Positions 13,051 through 25,200 of a stretch of 64,000 bases of DNA are shown piece after piece. Made by a program: the position numbers and the translations under genes. Each line of letters starts with the position of its first letter. Position 1 is the first letter of the stretch. A model generated the notes under the pieces. It saw only the letters and a list, made by a program, of their open reading frames with translations. It was not told where the DNA came from and did no database searches. Origin of the DNA: Lumbricus rubellus (taxonomy: Eukaryota; Annelida; Clitellata; Crassiclitellata; Lumbricidae); the NCBI GenBank assembly GCA_945859605.1, contig OX243811.1, positions 52,256,898 through 52,320,897 on the forward strand, written 5' to 3'.

Positions 13051-13350
13051 TGTCGGAGGGACAAAAGAACTGTCGGAGGGACAAAAGAACTGTCGGAGGG
13101 ACAAAAGAACTGTCGGAGGGACAAAAGAGCTGTCGAAGGGACAAAAGACCTGTCGGATGGACAAAAGGACTGTCGGAGGGACAAAAGAACTGTCGGAGGG
13201 ACAAAAGAACTGTCAGAGGGACAAAAGGACTGTAGGAGGGACAAAAACACTGTCGGAGGGACAAAAAGACGGTCGTAGGGACAAAAGGACGGTCGTAGGG
13301 ACAAAATAACGGTAGGAAGGCTAAAATGACGGTGGGAGGGACAAAATGAC
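13051..13350 (+). repeat. Minisatellite, 15 units of exactly 20 bp
   Basis: The unit TGTCGGAGGGACAAAAGAAC repeats 15 times without indels from 13051. The first four units are nearly identical and later units drift (GGTCGTAGGGACAAAATAAC at 13291). Because 20 is not a multiple of 3, one array yields 20-residue periodic peptides in every frame, which explains the overlapping ORFs on both strands; I do not regard any of them as a gene. Confidence 0.95.
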
Positions 13351-14630
13351 TGTGGAAGAGGCGATGGATGTCGTATAACTGGGGATAAGATCGGTGCCTA
13401 TAAACGGCGCATTTATGTCCGGACGATGCTTCAGTCGTCGCCAGCAATACGACGACGAACATCAATCCGTCTCCGTCTCTTCCTTCCTCCAGTCCCTCTC
13501 TGTGACGCTTCCTGTCTCTCTGTCTGTCTGTCTGTCTCTCTCCTACCGTCGCTGTAGTCTGTCTGCTTGCCTCTTTCTGTCTCACCTGTCTGCTCGCTCT
13601 GCCGGGTTGTAGGTCTGCAAATCTTTCTCGTTTCACCTCTTCTGTCTGTCTGTTTCTCATTTCTTTTAGTCCATGTGCCTGCTGCCTGTTTGTCTGGTTT
13701 TGTGTCCTGTTGTCTTACTGCATTGTGAGTCTGAATGTATCTCTACATATGTCTCTCTCACTCTCACACACTCACACACCGCCTGGGGCAAAAGGGGCGG
13801 TCATCACATTAGCCATAAAATAATGGCCATCTATTGGATGAGACACTCATTGCAACCGCAGATCCCTCTTCAGTCGCCCTTTCCTTAATCCCGACGTATA
13901 AATACACAGCAACAGTAGGCTGTATACGGCTATTAGGTCTATGTGCTTTTAGCCTTCCTAGAACCACCATACATTTTCAAATACATTACAATACGCGTCG
14001 TGTATATATTTGTATATGCCTATAAATATATATAGCCTATCTCCTATTCTTTATGTATAATTATGTATAGTATAGGCCCATATGTTTATGGCTAGCTGTT
14101 TTAAACTGACAACTCGCCTGTCTTCAAACAGACTATTATAGTCCTATTATACTTTTGGCTCCTAATGCCATGGCTGCCTTAATTCAACGAGCATTTCTGA
14201 ACTGCATGTGCAGACGGGTCATCATCAAATTATTACCATGCATGACGCATAATTTAACTTTATACATGGTAGGGCTATTTAGTATAGGCTAGGTCCATTT
14301 TAATTGTAATGTGTATATTGCATGTGTTACACAGTACATGTTGGTCAAATATTTCAGACCATAATTATGGACATTCGGTAGGCTATGCTAATGCGTGTAA
14401 CCTACATTATGGATGTATACATTTTTCTCTATGTTCGATTTGGAAATTTTTATGCTTTATATATGTATACATTTGTCTACGATGTCTATATGGCAATGTG
14501 TATATTTTTTTATACATATGCGTATACATAAATTTTGTCTATTTATATATTATGCATAGAGGGCCTATATGTAATTTATATATATAGCGATGTGGTTAAA
14601 AGTCATCGCAGGGTCCTAATGGTGCCACAG
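13351..14630. other. Intergenic DNA, no gene seen
   Basis: Contains a CTGT/CTCT-rich stretch (about 13465-13660) and AT-rich sequence with many TAGGCCTA words (13915-14300). Only low-complexity or short ORFs are present. Confidence 0.5.
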
Positions 14631-15205
14631 TTCGTGTCGTCGTTGTCGTCGTCGTCGTCGTCATTCTTTATGTTTATCCATCTGGCGCCGCATCTGATCC
14701 GCATCAGCCCCCACCCTCCTCCTCCATCTTCTCCACCCTCCTCTTCGTTCTCCATCCATCCTTCGGCTCCTCCTCTTGCTCCTTCTCCATCCAACTCTTC
14801 CTCCATCTCCTCCTCTTCCTCGTCCTCCTCTTCCTCCTCCTATTTCTCTTCCTCCTCCTCCTCTTCCTCATCCTCCTCCTCCTCCATCATCTCCATCCTC
14901 CTCCCCATCCATCCTCCGTCTCCTTTCCTTCCTTCTTCTCCATCTATCTCGTCCTCCATCATACTCCCCTCCTCTTCATTCTCCTCTCTCTTCTTCTCCT
15001 TCTCCTTCTCCCCTTGCTTATCCTTCTCTTCTTCCTCCTCTCCCTACTTCTCCTCTTTCTTCTCCTTCTCCTTCTCCTCCTCTTACTTCTCTTCCTCCTC
15101 CTCCTCCATCCTCTTTCCCCATCCTTCCTCCTCCTCTTCATTCTCCTTCTCCTCCTCCTCCTCCTCCTCCTCCTCCTTCTCCTCCTCCTCCTCCTCCTAT
15201 CCCTC
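14631..15205. repeat. Long homopyrimidine tract rich in CTC/CTT, preceded by (GTC)n
   Basis: About 500 bp of the plus strand is nearly all C and T, built from CTCCTCCTT-type words with few interruptions, after a short (GTC)n run at 14640-14662. It creates open frames of poly-Ser, poly-Pro/Ser and poly-Leu on one strand and poly-Arg/Lys/Glu on the other, none of which looks like a real protein. Confidence 0.9.
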
Positions 15206-15282
15206 GTCGTCGAGCGAACGTTAGATGGCGCTCTCCTTATTTGACCGCATCAATGGCATCAGCATCAGAAGCAGAGCACGAC

Positions 15283-15293
15283 TCAGCAGCAGC

Positions 15294-15327
<34 letters not shown>

Positions 15328-15360
15328 GCATCAGCAGCAGCAGCAGCAGCAGCAGCAGCT
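15283..15360. repeat. (AGC)n trinucleotide repeat
   Basis: About 26 units of CAG/AGC with a few interruptions (GTA, ATC). It encodes poly-Ala, poly-Ser or poly-Gln by frame. Flanking sequence shows no splice or start context that would make it part of a gene I can recognise. Confidence 0.9.
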
Positions 15361-15661
15361 GAGCATCGCGTTCATTCTTTATCGGATGACTCAGTGATAT
15401 ATTATCGTCGACCAATAGCATTGGCGGACGATTTCCTTTTATACGCAGATAAATGCCTCAATAGCCTGAATGCCTGATCCATATTACTACGCACAGTCAC
15501 GCTGGTCACCGTGTGACCGTATACCTAACAAATCATAGGCCTATGTATATTGCATGATGCATAATATGATAATGAATGGATGGATGTTTGTGTGTTTGTG
15601 TAGGGCCACCGAGAGGGTGGGGCGTGGGGCGCGGGGGCAAATACCAAGTGCACGGCGACTT

Positions 15662-16321
15662 CTATGAGTCCATGTTAGGTAGTCGTATTAGTGTCGCGAC
15701 CCCCGTTTTCGGAAACTGCCAGGTGTTTCCAAACGAGGTGCCACGCTGTTGGAGCGGCGTCCTTGAATTGAGGGGAACCGAAGATAATGCAAAATAAGCA
15801 GAGTCAGCAGTTTCTACGGTATGAGCCAGGGCAGGGTCGATTCCTGATTGGCCGTAAGGGAAAGTAGCCTCCACCACTTCAGGCCGGGATTGTCTTCTAC
15901 AGGTACCAAGGATAGCTCGAGTGGAAGGGACATACAGCTCAGCGGCTCTCGGTCTGAGAGCAACGACCTCATTTGCATAAAGGTCGTCAGGGTTCGAATC
16001 CGCTCCAACAGGTTTTTGGATCCCCCTTTCCTTTAGTGGTGTTACCACTTCCCTTAGCCGTTCCGAAACTACCTCACCTTCCTTCGAAGAAGGGATAAAC
16101 TGACCCGGGCGTTCTTGCAATTGACTTATCTCGTTATTTAGGTGCTCTATTTGAGAATCATGGCGCTCCATAAATTCTGCTAGTGTGCCTGTGAAGGACT
16201 GTAGAAGTTCTACGACTCCTGTTTTACTCATCCCCTCGGGGTCATTATCATCCGGGGTTTCTCCTTCCTCATTCTCTTCCCTATTCTCCTCCACCTCGTC
16301 TTCATAAGATACCTCGGACAT
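15662..16321 (-). pseudogene. Orphan Gag N-terminus encoded in the 3' LTR
   Basis: This ORF of 219 residues begins with the same ATG and sequence as Gag-Pol. Its first 210 residues are identical to the LTR-encoded part of Gag, and the last 9 come from host DNA beyond the element end at 15692. It is a consequence of gag starting inside the LTR, not a separate gene. It could be translated only if the 3' LTR promoter drove a transcript into the flank. The region contains an acidic N-terminus and a likely coiled coil. Confidence 0.9.
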
Positions 16322-17402
16322 TTCAGGGTTATCTTAAGTCAAAGTTATTCAATAGCCTACTCGTTTAGATTATTTAATTAAGCAAACGTATCTTAACTGC
16401 AGTTGACAAACTTTGTCAATGTTTAACAATAGTTGAAATTAAAAGCAATGTTCTCGTACAATGTACAATATTCACTATTCAGAGTCTGTTCCGTAAGATT
16501 TAACTACACGACTTAATTATTACACGTTTCTAATACATGTTCTAACTTTACTCTGATTATTTAAGTAAAACACTTTGGGCTTATGAAGGTTAAATCTTAT
16601 ATCAGTTTCACAGGCGCGTTTCTCTTCTGAAAGAATTGTTCATTATTATCTAATCAATTTATACTCAATCAATTATCTAATTTAATATTGCACACGATCC
16701 ATTCGTTGCTAATTATCTATCAACACTGCACACAGCCAAAGCATTATTCACAGATTACACTTATTCAAGTTTCTCGGTTAAGGAATCGGATAAAGAAAAA
16801 CCACAGTGATACTTCTCTACCCTCCAGTAATTGTTATCGCAGCGATCGGCAATGACGACAATGGCGGTCACAAGGGATCGTCTACCAGAGAATGTACCAC
16901 GGAAGAATTTCAGTTCTATTTCGTCGACAATTTAGCGTAAAACTTCCTCCAGACTCTACGGTCTTAGCCAGAAGTATCTTCAATATCTTGTTCGTCCGTT
17001 GAACTATTAAACGAATTGTTTTAATGAAATTTCTGTCTGAATTCTTCTTATTTTTATCAACAATTTCGTCGGCACGAGCACGGAGATGTTGCACCCTCGA
17101 AATCTTTCCTCCGTCTCCGATCTAACTGTTTCCAGCCAACCAGAGAGGACGTCACGTGACTCGTGAGAGTCCCGTGACCGAGGAGGTCCAATCAAAACGG
17201 TTGCGTTGCCGCCGATCTAAAAATAGAGTGCCGCAATGCGACGCTCTTCGCTGAAAAGGGATTACTGCTCCGGCGGTCAGTTCCAAAAAGGGGTTAAACT
17301 CCGAGAACCGCTCGCAAATTTAGCAAGGCCGCGAATCTAGGCCGCAAATCGTTTTAGGCCGCAAATTTATAATTAACGATCGGAATTTCCACGATCGTTA
17401 CA
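15692..17402 (-). repeat. 3' LTR of the Gypsy element
   Basis: A 1711-bp copy matching 24946-26656. In element sense it starts TGTAACGATCG and ends CGGGGGTCGCGACA. The part nearest 15692 contains the first 210 codons of Gag, as in the 5' LTR. In this copy the frame runs into flanking DNA. Confidence 0.95.
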
Positions 17403-17414
17403 CTTCCCCCCACT
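17403..17414 (-). other. Polypurine tract of the Gypsy element
   Basis: In element sense the bases directly before the 3' LTR read GTGGGGGGAAG, purine-rich except for one T. This is the expected primer for plus-strand DNA synthesis and sits flush against the LTR. Confidence 0.85.
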
Positions 17415-19215
17415 TAGTCCGAAATTTTCCACCATAGGGGAAAATTTATCAGCTCCTGCTGATCATAACCGAGAAACATTATGCACACGGTACCGTAGAG
17501 GATACCATAATGTAAACCATAACCGAACATCAACACATCAATTAAGGAGAGTTCGCTAGATCACATCAACTGCGATTACAATACGATTAGCGATGTACCA
17601 CCTCTCAAGTATATCTCACAAAACGTTGCAGGTCATTGCACAACTAAGAATTCGCAAAAGGCATATCCCTTAACGAAACGCATGAACACACAACAGCTTC
17701 TATCACAATTGCAGCGAATGATTCTACTAGCAGTTATATCTTGAGCGGTACTAGGTGACAGCAGTAACTGATCAAGGGTAATAGCAAAGCATGACAGGTT
17801 AAACAAGCAATCATATTACTGTAATCATTATTTTTCATCCAATACCATCACTTGCTCGGGACCACTTACAAGGATAAATAAATGTCTTCCTAAAGCACTA
17901 AAAGGTCATGTCCCGGCACCATATTCAGTAATATTATCATTCATACCTACAGTATAAGCATAGCAAAGTATATCAAGAGCTACAGCACAAGACATCTTAA
18001 ATGTCAGAGCAAACATTTATCCCATCACTCTGACAATCCATTTGCACACAGCATCTGCAAATCCTGTTCCTAACCAGTCAGACCATACTACTGCTCACGT
18101 ATTACTCAGGGCTAGAAATCAACAACACTTTTAACTAATGCCGTATTCCATTTACACCACCCTTACAGATACTACATACAACCACCAACGATTGCAACAA
18201 CTCCTTTCTGAGCATTCATAACCATGGGCAGTCAGCACATCATCACAGACAGAACACATTACACTTAGGCTGAGACTACTAAACAAGGCTTTCTGTTTAG
18301 CTAGGCATTATCAATACGCACTAGGGCGGCATTATCCTCGACCTATGTCATAATTTCTCCACGTCCCCCTTCCAAGACGGAGTATAACAGAGCAGACCAC
18401 CCGAGGCAAGTTAAACAAAGGGATTTACTGTTTAGTAAAACATACCCAAGAAACTAACGGGTTTCTCCCTGACCTATATGCTATGACCTCTCCACGTCTA
18501 CCTTACAAGACGGAGTACAACAGAGCAGAACAGTAACGCTAACTAGTAAACAAAAGGATTTACTGCTTAGTAAAGCATACCAAAGAAACTAGGCCGTCTA
18601 AAGCTCACAACTCTAAACACCAGGTCATCTGTCTCACCTCTCATATAATCTAAACTGACTGCGGAGACATTAGACTACTCACAAGTTCACAATCTGTCTT
18701 ACTCACCAACTACTCGGAGCTTACACATCACACAGACATACTAGATCCTTCCACACATCCTATCTACAACTCACTAATCAACATCCAAGACTACTTCTAC
18801 TAACTGCTACCAAGGTCATGCTACTCATAATTCAGTATGCTAAATAATACCTTCCTAACTTTTATGATTATGCACATTCAACTTTAAAATACATTCACCA
18901 CAGTTACTGAGCTCAGCTACTCATAATCCACAATACTGAATATCACCTTATTAGTTTCCTATTACAGTTATATGCAAATTTAACCTTAAAACTGCATACA
19001 CAACACTTGCCTTTTTTCTGTGGCAACAACAACAGAAATGCAATGAAACACGCAAGTAAGCAACCTTATCCCTAAGCACGACTGTCATAGGCATATCAAT
19101 AAACAGAAGTAATACTGAACCACAGTGTATTATCATGCATCAACCAAAAGAGAGGGGACTCTAACCTCTAAGCTACTACCCCGTCGCCATTATGCGACTC
19201 ATATCAGCATTTTCG
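17415..19215 (-). other. 3' non-coding region of the Gypsy element, no env seen
   Basis: 1.8 kb between the pol stop and the polypurine tract with no ORF over about 60 codons, so there is no envelope gene. It includes an approximate tandem duplication: the words CCACGTCC...AAGACGGAGTA...ACAGAGCAGA and GGATTTACTG...AGTAAA.CATACC occur at about 18360-18455 and again at about 18490-18590. The length is unusual for an env-less element and its role is unknown. Confidence 0.7.
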
Positions 19216-22200
19216 CTACCTATACCTTACAGGTCGGACGATATTCCGGCGGGGCCGCGAAAGGGGCAAGGTATCTTCTACCTCTGGTTCATCCATATTA
19301 ACCAGGGCCTCCAAGTCTCTGGGTCCTTCCAGATCCATATCGGGGGTCAAATCCCAGTCCTTAGGGGGTTCCCCCGCGAATGCTTTGAGTTTGTCTATGT
19401 AGACTAACTTGGCTTGGGATCGGGACGACTTTTGGATCTTATACAGCACAGGGCTTAATCGTTCCACAATACGGTAGGGTCCCGTGTAAAGTTTACACCA
19501 TTTTTCTTTCAACCCGACTCGTCTCCTCGGATAAAAGTACCACACCCAGGTACCAACGGCGAAAGTAGCCGGTTTAACTTTCATGTCGTATCGGAAGTTC
19601 CTAGTGGTGGCCTGGCGCTGCATAAATTTTCTGGCGAGTTCAAAATTACTCTGCACATTGTCAAATTGGGCAGCCACGAAATCATCAGTATTTAACCAAA
19701 CATCAGCAGATTGTACATCCCCTAGTACTAGGTCTATTGGCATACACAACTCCCTAGACAAAAAGAGACGATTAGGGGTGAATCCGGTGCTTTCGCTCTC
19801 GCTGGCTCGATACGCGGCGAGGACGAAAGGAAGATGCACATCCCAATCTCGTTGGTTCTGGGCTACCACCTTGGCGAGGAGGGTATTCAGCGTGCGATGG
19901 AATCTCTCGACGGCCCCGTTGGTGCTCGGTTTGTAGGGAGTAGTGCGTATTTTGTCGATCTGTAGACGCCGGCACAAGTCTTTGAATAGGGCCGCCTCGA
20001 AACACGGCCCTTGGTCCGTCAGAATCTGACGCGGACAACCAAAGCGGCAGAAGACTTGCTCCACGAGAACTCGTGCGACGGTGGCGGCCTCCTGGTTCCG
20101 AATCGGGTGAGCCTCTGCCCAACGGGTGAAGTGGTCTACTGCCGTCAGGATATAGCGATGCCCTTTGCTGGAGGTAGGATGGGGTCCCGTGATATCTACT
20201 CCAAGGCATTCCATGGGAGCCCCAACAGTCATGGATTGAATTCGTCCCTGTTTGGGAGGTTTCCCTCGAAAGTACTGGGCACATGGGGCGCATCGCCGCA
20301 GACTCATCATCACGTCTTCTCTCCAGCCTGGCCAGTAAGCCCGTTTCTGTAGTTGAGCCTGGGTACGACGAATGCCCATATGGCCTCCAGTGATTCCTTC
20401 ATGGGCTAATTGTATTAGTGTTGAACGGCGTCTACGGGGTGGGATGAGTTGGCGAACCCGGACCCGACTATCTTCGGAGTCTAGCCAGTTGCGGGTCAAC
20501 AGATCATCGTGCAGCTCCAGCTGCGGCCATTGAGCTACCAAAGTTTTCACGAGTCCACTCTGGCTCCTGAGTTCATCGGGGAGAGGCGGGTCGTTCGAAT
20601 CGATTTTCTTCTGAATAACCCAGCCCAGCTCGGCATCAGCTCTTTGTTCGTCCCGGATGGCGTTCTTATCCCAGTCGGTCGGTAGATCGGTTGGTTCCAC
20701 CTCGGCGTTCCGCATTTCTCTCACAGCATGAACCTGGTGCGGGAGACGGGACATAGCGTCGGCGTTTCGATGGGCCGTTCCGGCACGGTGTTGTATGTCA
20801 AATTCAAATTCCTCGGTGATGGCCAGCCATCTTGCTTGCTGGCCGATGGGTAGAGGCGTTCTTCGGAGCCATTGCAGGGCGGAATGATCGGTACGCAGTA
20901 GAAAGCGACGTCCTAACAGATATTGTCTGTAGGTTTTCAGGAAATGTACGATTGCTAATAGTTCTCGTTTAGTAACATCGTAGTTCCGCTCGGCCAAGGA
21001 ACATAATCGGCTCCCGTAGCAGACGACTCGTTCCTGGCCGCCTTGGACTTGTGATAGGACAGCTCCTACAGCTTCCCCGGAGGCATCGGTGTCCAGGATG
21101 TAGAGGCCGTCATCGTTCGGCAGGGCGAGTATAGGCGCTTCGGTTAGAAGTTCTTTCAACCTGGTGAAGGCAGTCTCGCATTCCGTTGTCCACTGGAACC
21201 GGCACCCTTTTCGTGTTAACGCATGCAGCGGTCTCGCCACTTTAGCAAAGTCCAGCACAAATTTCCTGTAATACGAGCACAACCCGATGAACGCCCGAAC
21301 GTCTCGGAGGCTCTTCGGTGTGGGCCAGTCTTTAACCACAGCGGTCTTCTCTGGATCCGTCGTAATGCCTTGTTCACTTACTACGTGTCCCAGGAACAAC
21401 ACCTGACGTTGGAGCAGGTGACATTTCGTTGGTTTCAGTTTTAGCCCTACCGTGGCTAAGCGTTCCAATACCTGCGTCAGTCGATCCAGATGTGTTTCCA
21501 GATCCTCTGCGAAGACAATGATATCGTCCAGATAGATGAGGCACACAGCGAAGTTTAACCCGGCCATTACTAAATTCATCATACGAGAAAAGGTGGCCGG
21601 AGAGTTGCAAAGGCCGAAGGGTAGGACCCTGAATTGGAAGCTTCCTCTCCGGGTGATGAAGGCCGTCTTTTCTCGATCTTTCGGGTGGACCGCAACTTGA
21701 TGATAGCCGGCGCGAAGGTCGAAGGTACTAAACCACTTCGCCCCAGCTAGAGCGTCTAGGCTTTCGCTGATAAGGGGTAAAGGATAGGCGTCCTTCCGGG
21801 TCTTAGTGTTAACCGCACGGTAGTCCACACAGAACCTCGGCGTACCATCTCGCTTTTTCACCATCACCACATTACTGGCCCACGCGGAAGCGGACGGTTC
21901 AATTAGTTTTTGTTGTAGCATCTGACTCACTTGCTCATCGATGACTGGCAGCAGTGTTAGCGGTTGTCGGCGGAGCGATTGTCTGACAGGACTCTCGTTT
22001 CCCGTTTCAATCTCATGCTGTATCACCTCGGTGAAACCCAAGTCCCATTCATTCATCGAAAATGCATTTATATTTCTCATAATGATCTGCCGGAGCCGTT
22101 CTTGCACTTCTCCGGGCACATCATCCGCAATTTCTTTCCAAAGAGGCGAAAGCGTTTCGATGATTGCTTCTTCAGTTGGCTTGTTTACGGTCTCCGTTAC

Positions 22201-25200
22201 TGTCGCACAGCCGGCAGAGGTTGTAGCGGATTCGTCTTCACCCATCACCGTAACCGGTTCGGCTACACACTGAACACCTTTCTTGATCCAAATCTGTTTA
22301 GCAGTAGGGTTCATGACACGAAGCGGTAGGTCAAGTATTCGATCGGGAAGTAGTGTGCCTGCCAAGATCAACCCCGAGTCCAGCAATCGAGGGTTAACCG
22401 CCCAGCAGGTCGCTGATGCCTTCAAGCTGGGCACCACTGCATGGGTTTCGACGTTCATTTCGCTATTGGGTGCAATTAGGGTGTCACGAGATACCACAAT
22501 TCTCCTACACAGTCCGGAGTGCGTTTTACCATGAACGGTGAACTTGTGCCTTCCCACCACAATCCAGTTATGACCCACATGCCATAAAACGTTTTCGTCC
22601 TTCATCCACGAGAGACCCAGAATTAGTTCGGAAACCTGTTCGGTCACCAAACAGGGTATCTCGAATGGTCGGCCTTCAATCTGTAACTTCAGTTTCGTTT
22701 CGCCGAGTACACGGATGGCTGAACCGTTTGCTGCTAACAGGGATTGCTTAGAGTGTTGGATTTCGGCAGGGTCTACCAACGAAGCAGGGCACAGAGTCAT
22801 TTCACAACCCGAGTCCAGCAGCCCCAGCAAATGTTTACCTTTTATGGTTACGGAAAGGTAAGCGTCATTTCGTCCCTTCACGTGTCTCGCATTGTTCACC
22901 GTGTTCGATTCTGGTTCTTGTTCTTGTTCTCTCTGCCATGTGTTGTCTGTCCTGCTAGGGCAAACTCGAGAAAGGTGCCCGGGTTGATTACACTCGTAGC
23001 AACGTCTGTTGTCTCGGGCTTCTCCTTGGAAACGGTTATTTGGACGGCGATCCCCCGGTTGGTTTCTGAAGCCATTGTTCTCCTTTGGTTGAAACGGTCG
23101 TCGCGGTTGCCACTGTCGAAATTGTCCATCAGCAGAGGTAGTATTTGGTTGCGGGGACCACTTCTGAAGCATTTCTTCCATCTTCCGGGTCATCTGTTCT
23201 TGAAGTCGGTTCAACTTTTCGTCAAGGTCAAGTTCGGTTTCTTTCACATTCGAAATGCGCCCAGGACAACGATCACGACGATCGGCAGCGTCTTCATCCG
23301 ACCAGCGATAGCCTTCCAGTCTCATGGCGATTTTGTAGGCGTTGTCTAAGGTGGCTGGTTCTCTTTCTCGTACCTTCAGGGCCAGATCTTTATCTCGTAG
23401 AGCATCCAGGAATGCTCTGATAGCGATGGTCTCGCTGTGCGTTGATGTTGGTCCCGGAAATGCGAGGATCATCAGTTTCCGGATATCTTGAGCCAGTGAA
23501 CCAAGGTCCTCGCCCACCTTCTGGCGACGAGTGTTCAATTTAGTTTGATACAGAGCAGCTTGATCGGTGCTTCCGTATCGCAGTTTCAACCTACTGACCA
23601 GATCAGCACTGGTCACCAAAGCTTCAGAGTCAAATTCGTGTAGCAGTTGATCGACAGGTTCAACCAAGGCACAGGTCAGTTGGGCCAGCTTCTCTTCCTC
23701 AGTCCATCTATTGTTCTTCGAGCATACCTCGAATTTCTTGAGGAATACTTCCACCGACGTCTTACCATTGTAGCGGTCCAGCTTCATTTGCGATTTCATT
23801 CTTCTATCTGGAAAATTTGAAGATTCAGATTGTAGTTTCCCAGCAGGTTCTTTCTTTTCACTAGCAATTTCTTGGACTGCATTGTCGGTTGTCGTAGATG
23901 AATTCTGTGGAGGTTCTCTGAGTGTCTGCAGCAGGAGGCGGAGCAGTTCTTCTTGATTCCAGTTCTTACGATGCTCATCGGATCTGATTTCGCTTGCACT
24001 GTTCAGTTTCACAGCAGTAGCACTGTTCGATTTCACCACAGAGTTTATCGGAACTGTTTGTGTCGCTGACGATTGCACAGATTTATTCAGCGTCGAAATC
24101 TGTTCACCATGAGCGGTTGGATCAGCGACCAGATGCTGATATGGCGTGTAAGGCATGTACGAAGGTTGACTGGCCTTCCACCGTTGATATTCGCAGCTTT
24201 GTGTCACGTGGGTTTCCGACGACAGGTTCGGTGTCGACATGAGCGGCTGACCGGAAGGAAGGGTGAGCGTAGATATTCGTGGAGCGACGCCAGAGGGCAG
24301 GAAAGGTTTTTCGGAAGCCATGACGTTGAGCGACGAAGGGGAAAAGGTGGTAGCCCACGAGATGGTTGTCGTCGTCTGACCGGGATGTGCACCTCGAAGC
24401 ACCAGATGATTTTCCCTCAGCGATGATGGATCCCCATTATCTGAAACTAACAGTCGTGAGTTAGTACATGCTTTAACATTATTTTGCCCTAAAGCTACCG
24501 CATGGGAATCGAGTACAAGATTATGCAAAGGCCGCATATCTTTTATTTCCGAATGCTCGCTATCCGATAGACATTTTTCAGTTAAATGATTTCTTAATTG
24601 CATTTGTTTATTTCGCATGTAATAGTCAAAATCAAAACCTTCATATGCAGTTCTCATATCATGATCATACATCCTTTGAGTGTCTACATTAGCATCATCA
24701 GTTGTAGCTCTGGTGCTATATATCACTTTTGGTCGGGCGCCATAGAAATTTTTTGGATCATTTAGTTCATTTATTTCTCCAAGAAAAATTCTCTTTCCAT
24801 CAGCACCTGCACTAATTCTGATGTCACTTGCTACACCTGAGCTTATCTTAGCAGGACCCTCGGTATCCGAACTCAATTCAACCCCGCTTACTCTGGTATC
24901 ACTTGTTATACCAGCCCTTAGCTTCACCCCACTTCTGGTACCACTTGTCGCGACCCCCGTTTTCGGAAACTGCCAGGTGTTTCCAAACGAGGTGCCACGC
25001 TGTTGGAGCGGCGTCCTTGAATTGAGGGGAACCGAAGATAATGCAAAATAAGCAGAGTCAGCAGTTTCTACGGTATGAGCCAGGGCAGGGTCGATTCCTG
25101 ATTGGCCGTAAGGGAAAGTAGCCTCCACCACTTCAGGCCGGGATTGTCTTCTACAGGTACCAAGGATAGCTCGAGTGGAAGGGACATACAGCTCAGCGGC

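Noticed and set aside
13051..13350. CRISPR-like array
   Set aside because: Units are contiguous 20-bp tandem repeats with no unique spacers, in a eukaryotic genome.
13043..13660. 205-codon minus-strand ORF and overlapping plus-strand ORFs with 20-residue periods
   Set aside because: They are produced by the 20-bp minisatellite and an adjoining CTGT-rich tract; no domain and no start context.
14535..15477. Long Ser-, Pro- and Leu-rich ORFs of up to 233 codons
   Set aside because: Entirely explained by the CTC/CTT and AGC simple repeats.
15814..16008. Small ORFs on both strands within the LTRs and within pol
   Set aside because: Shadows of Gag-Pol in other frames; they recur at 25068-25262 because the LTR is duplicated.
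17403..19215. Envelope gene of the Gypsy element
   Set aside because: No ORF longer than about 60 codons and no signal-peptide or transmembrane pattern.
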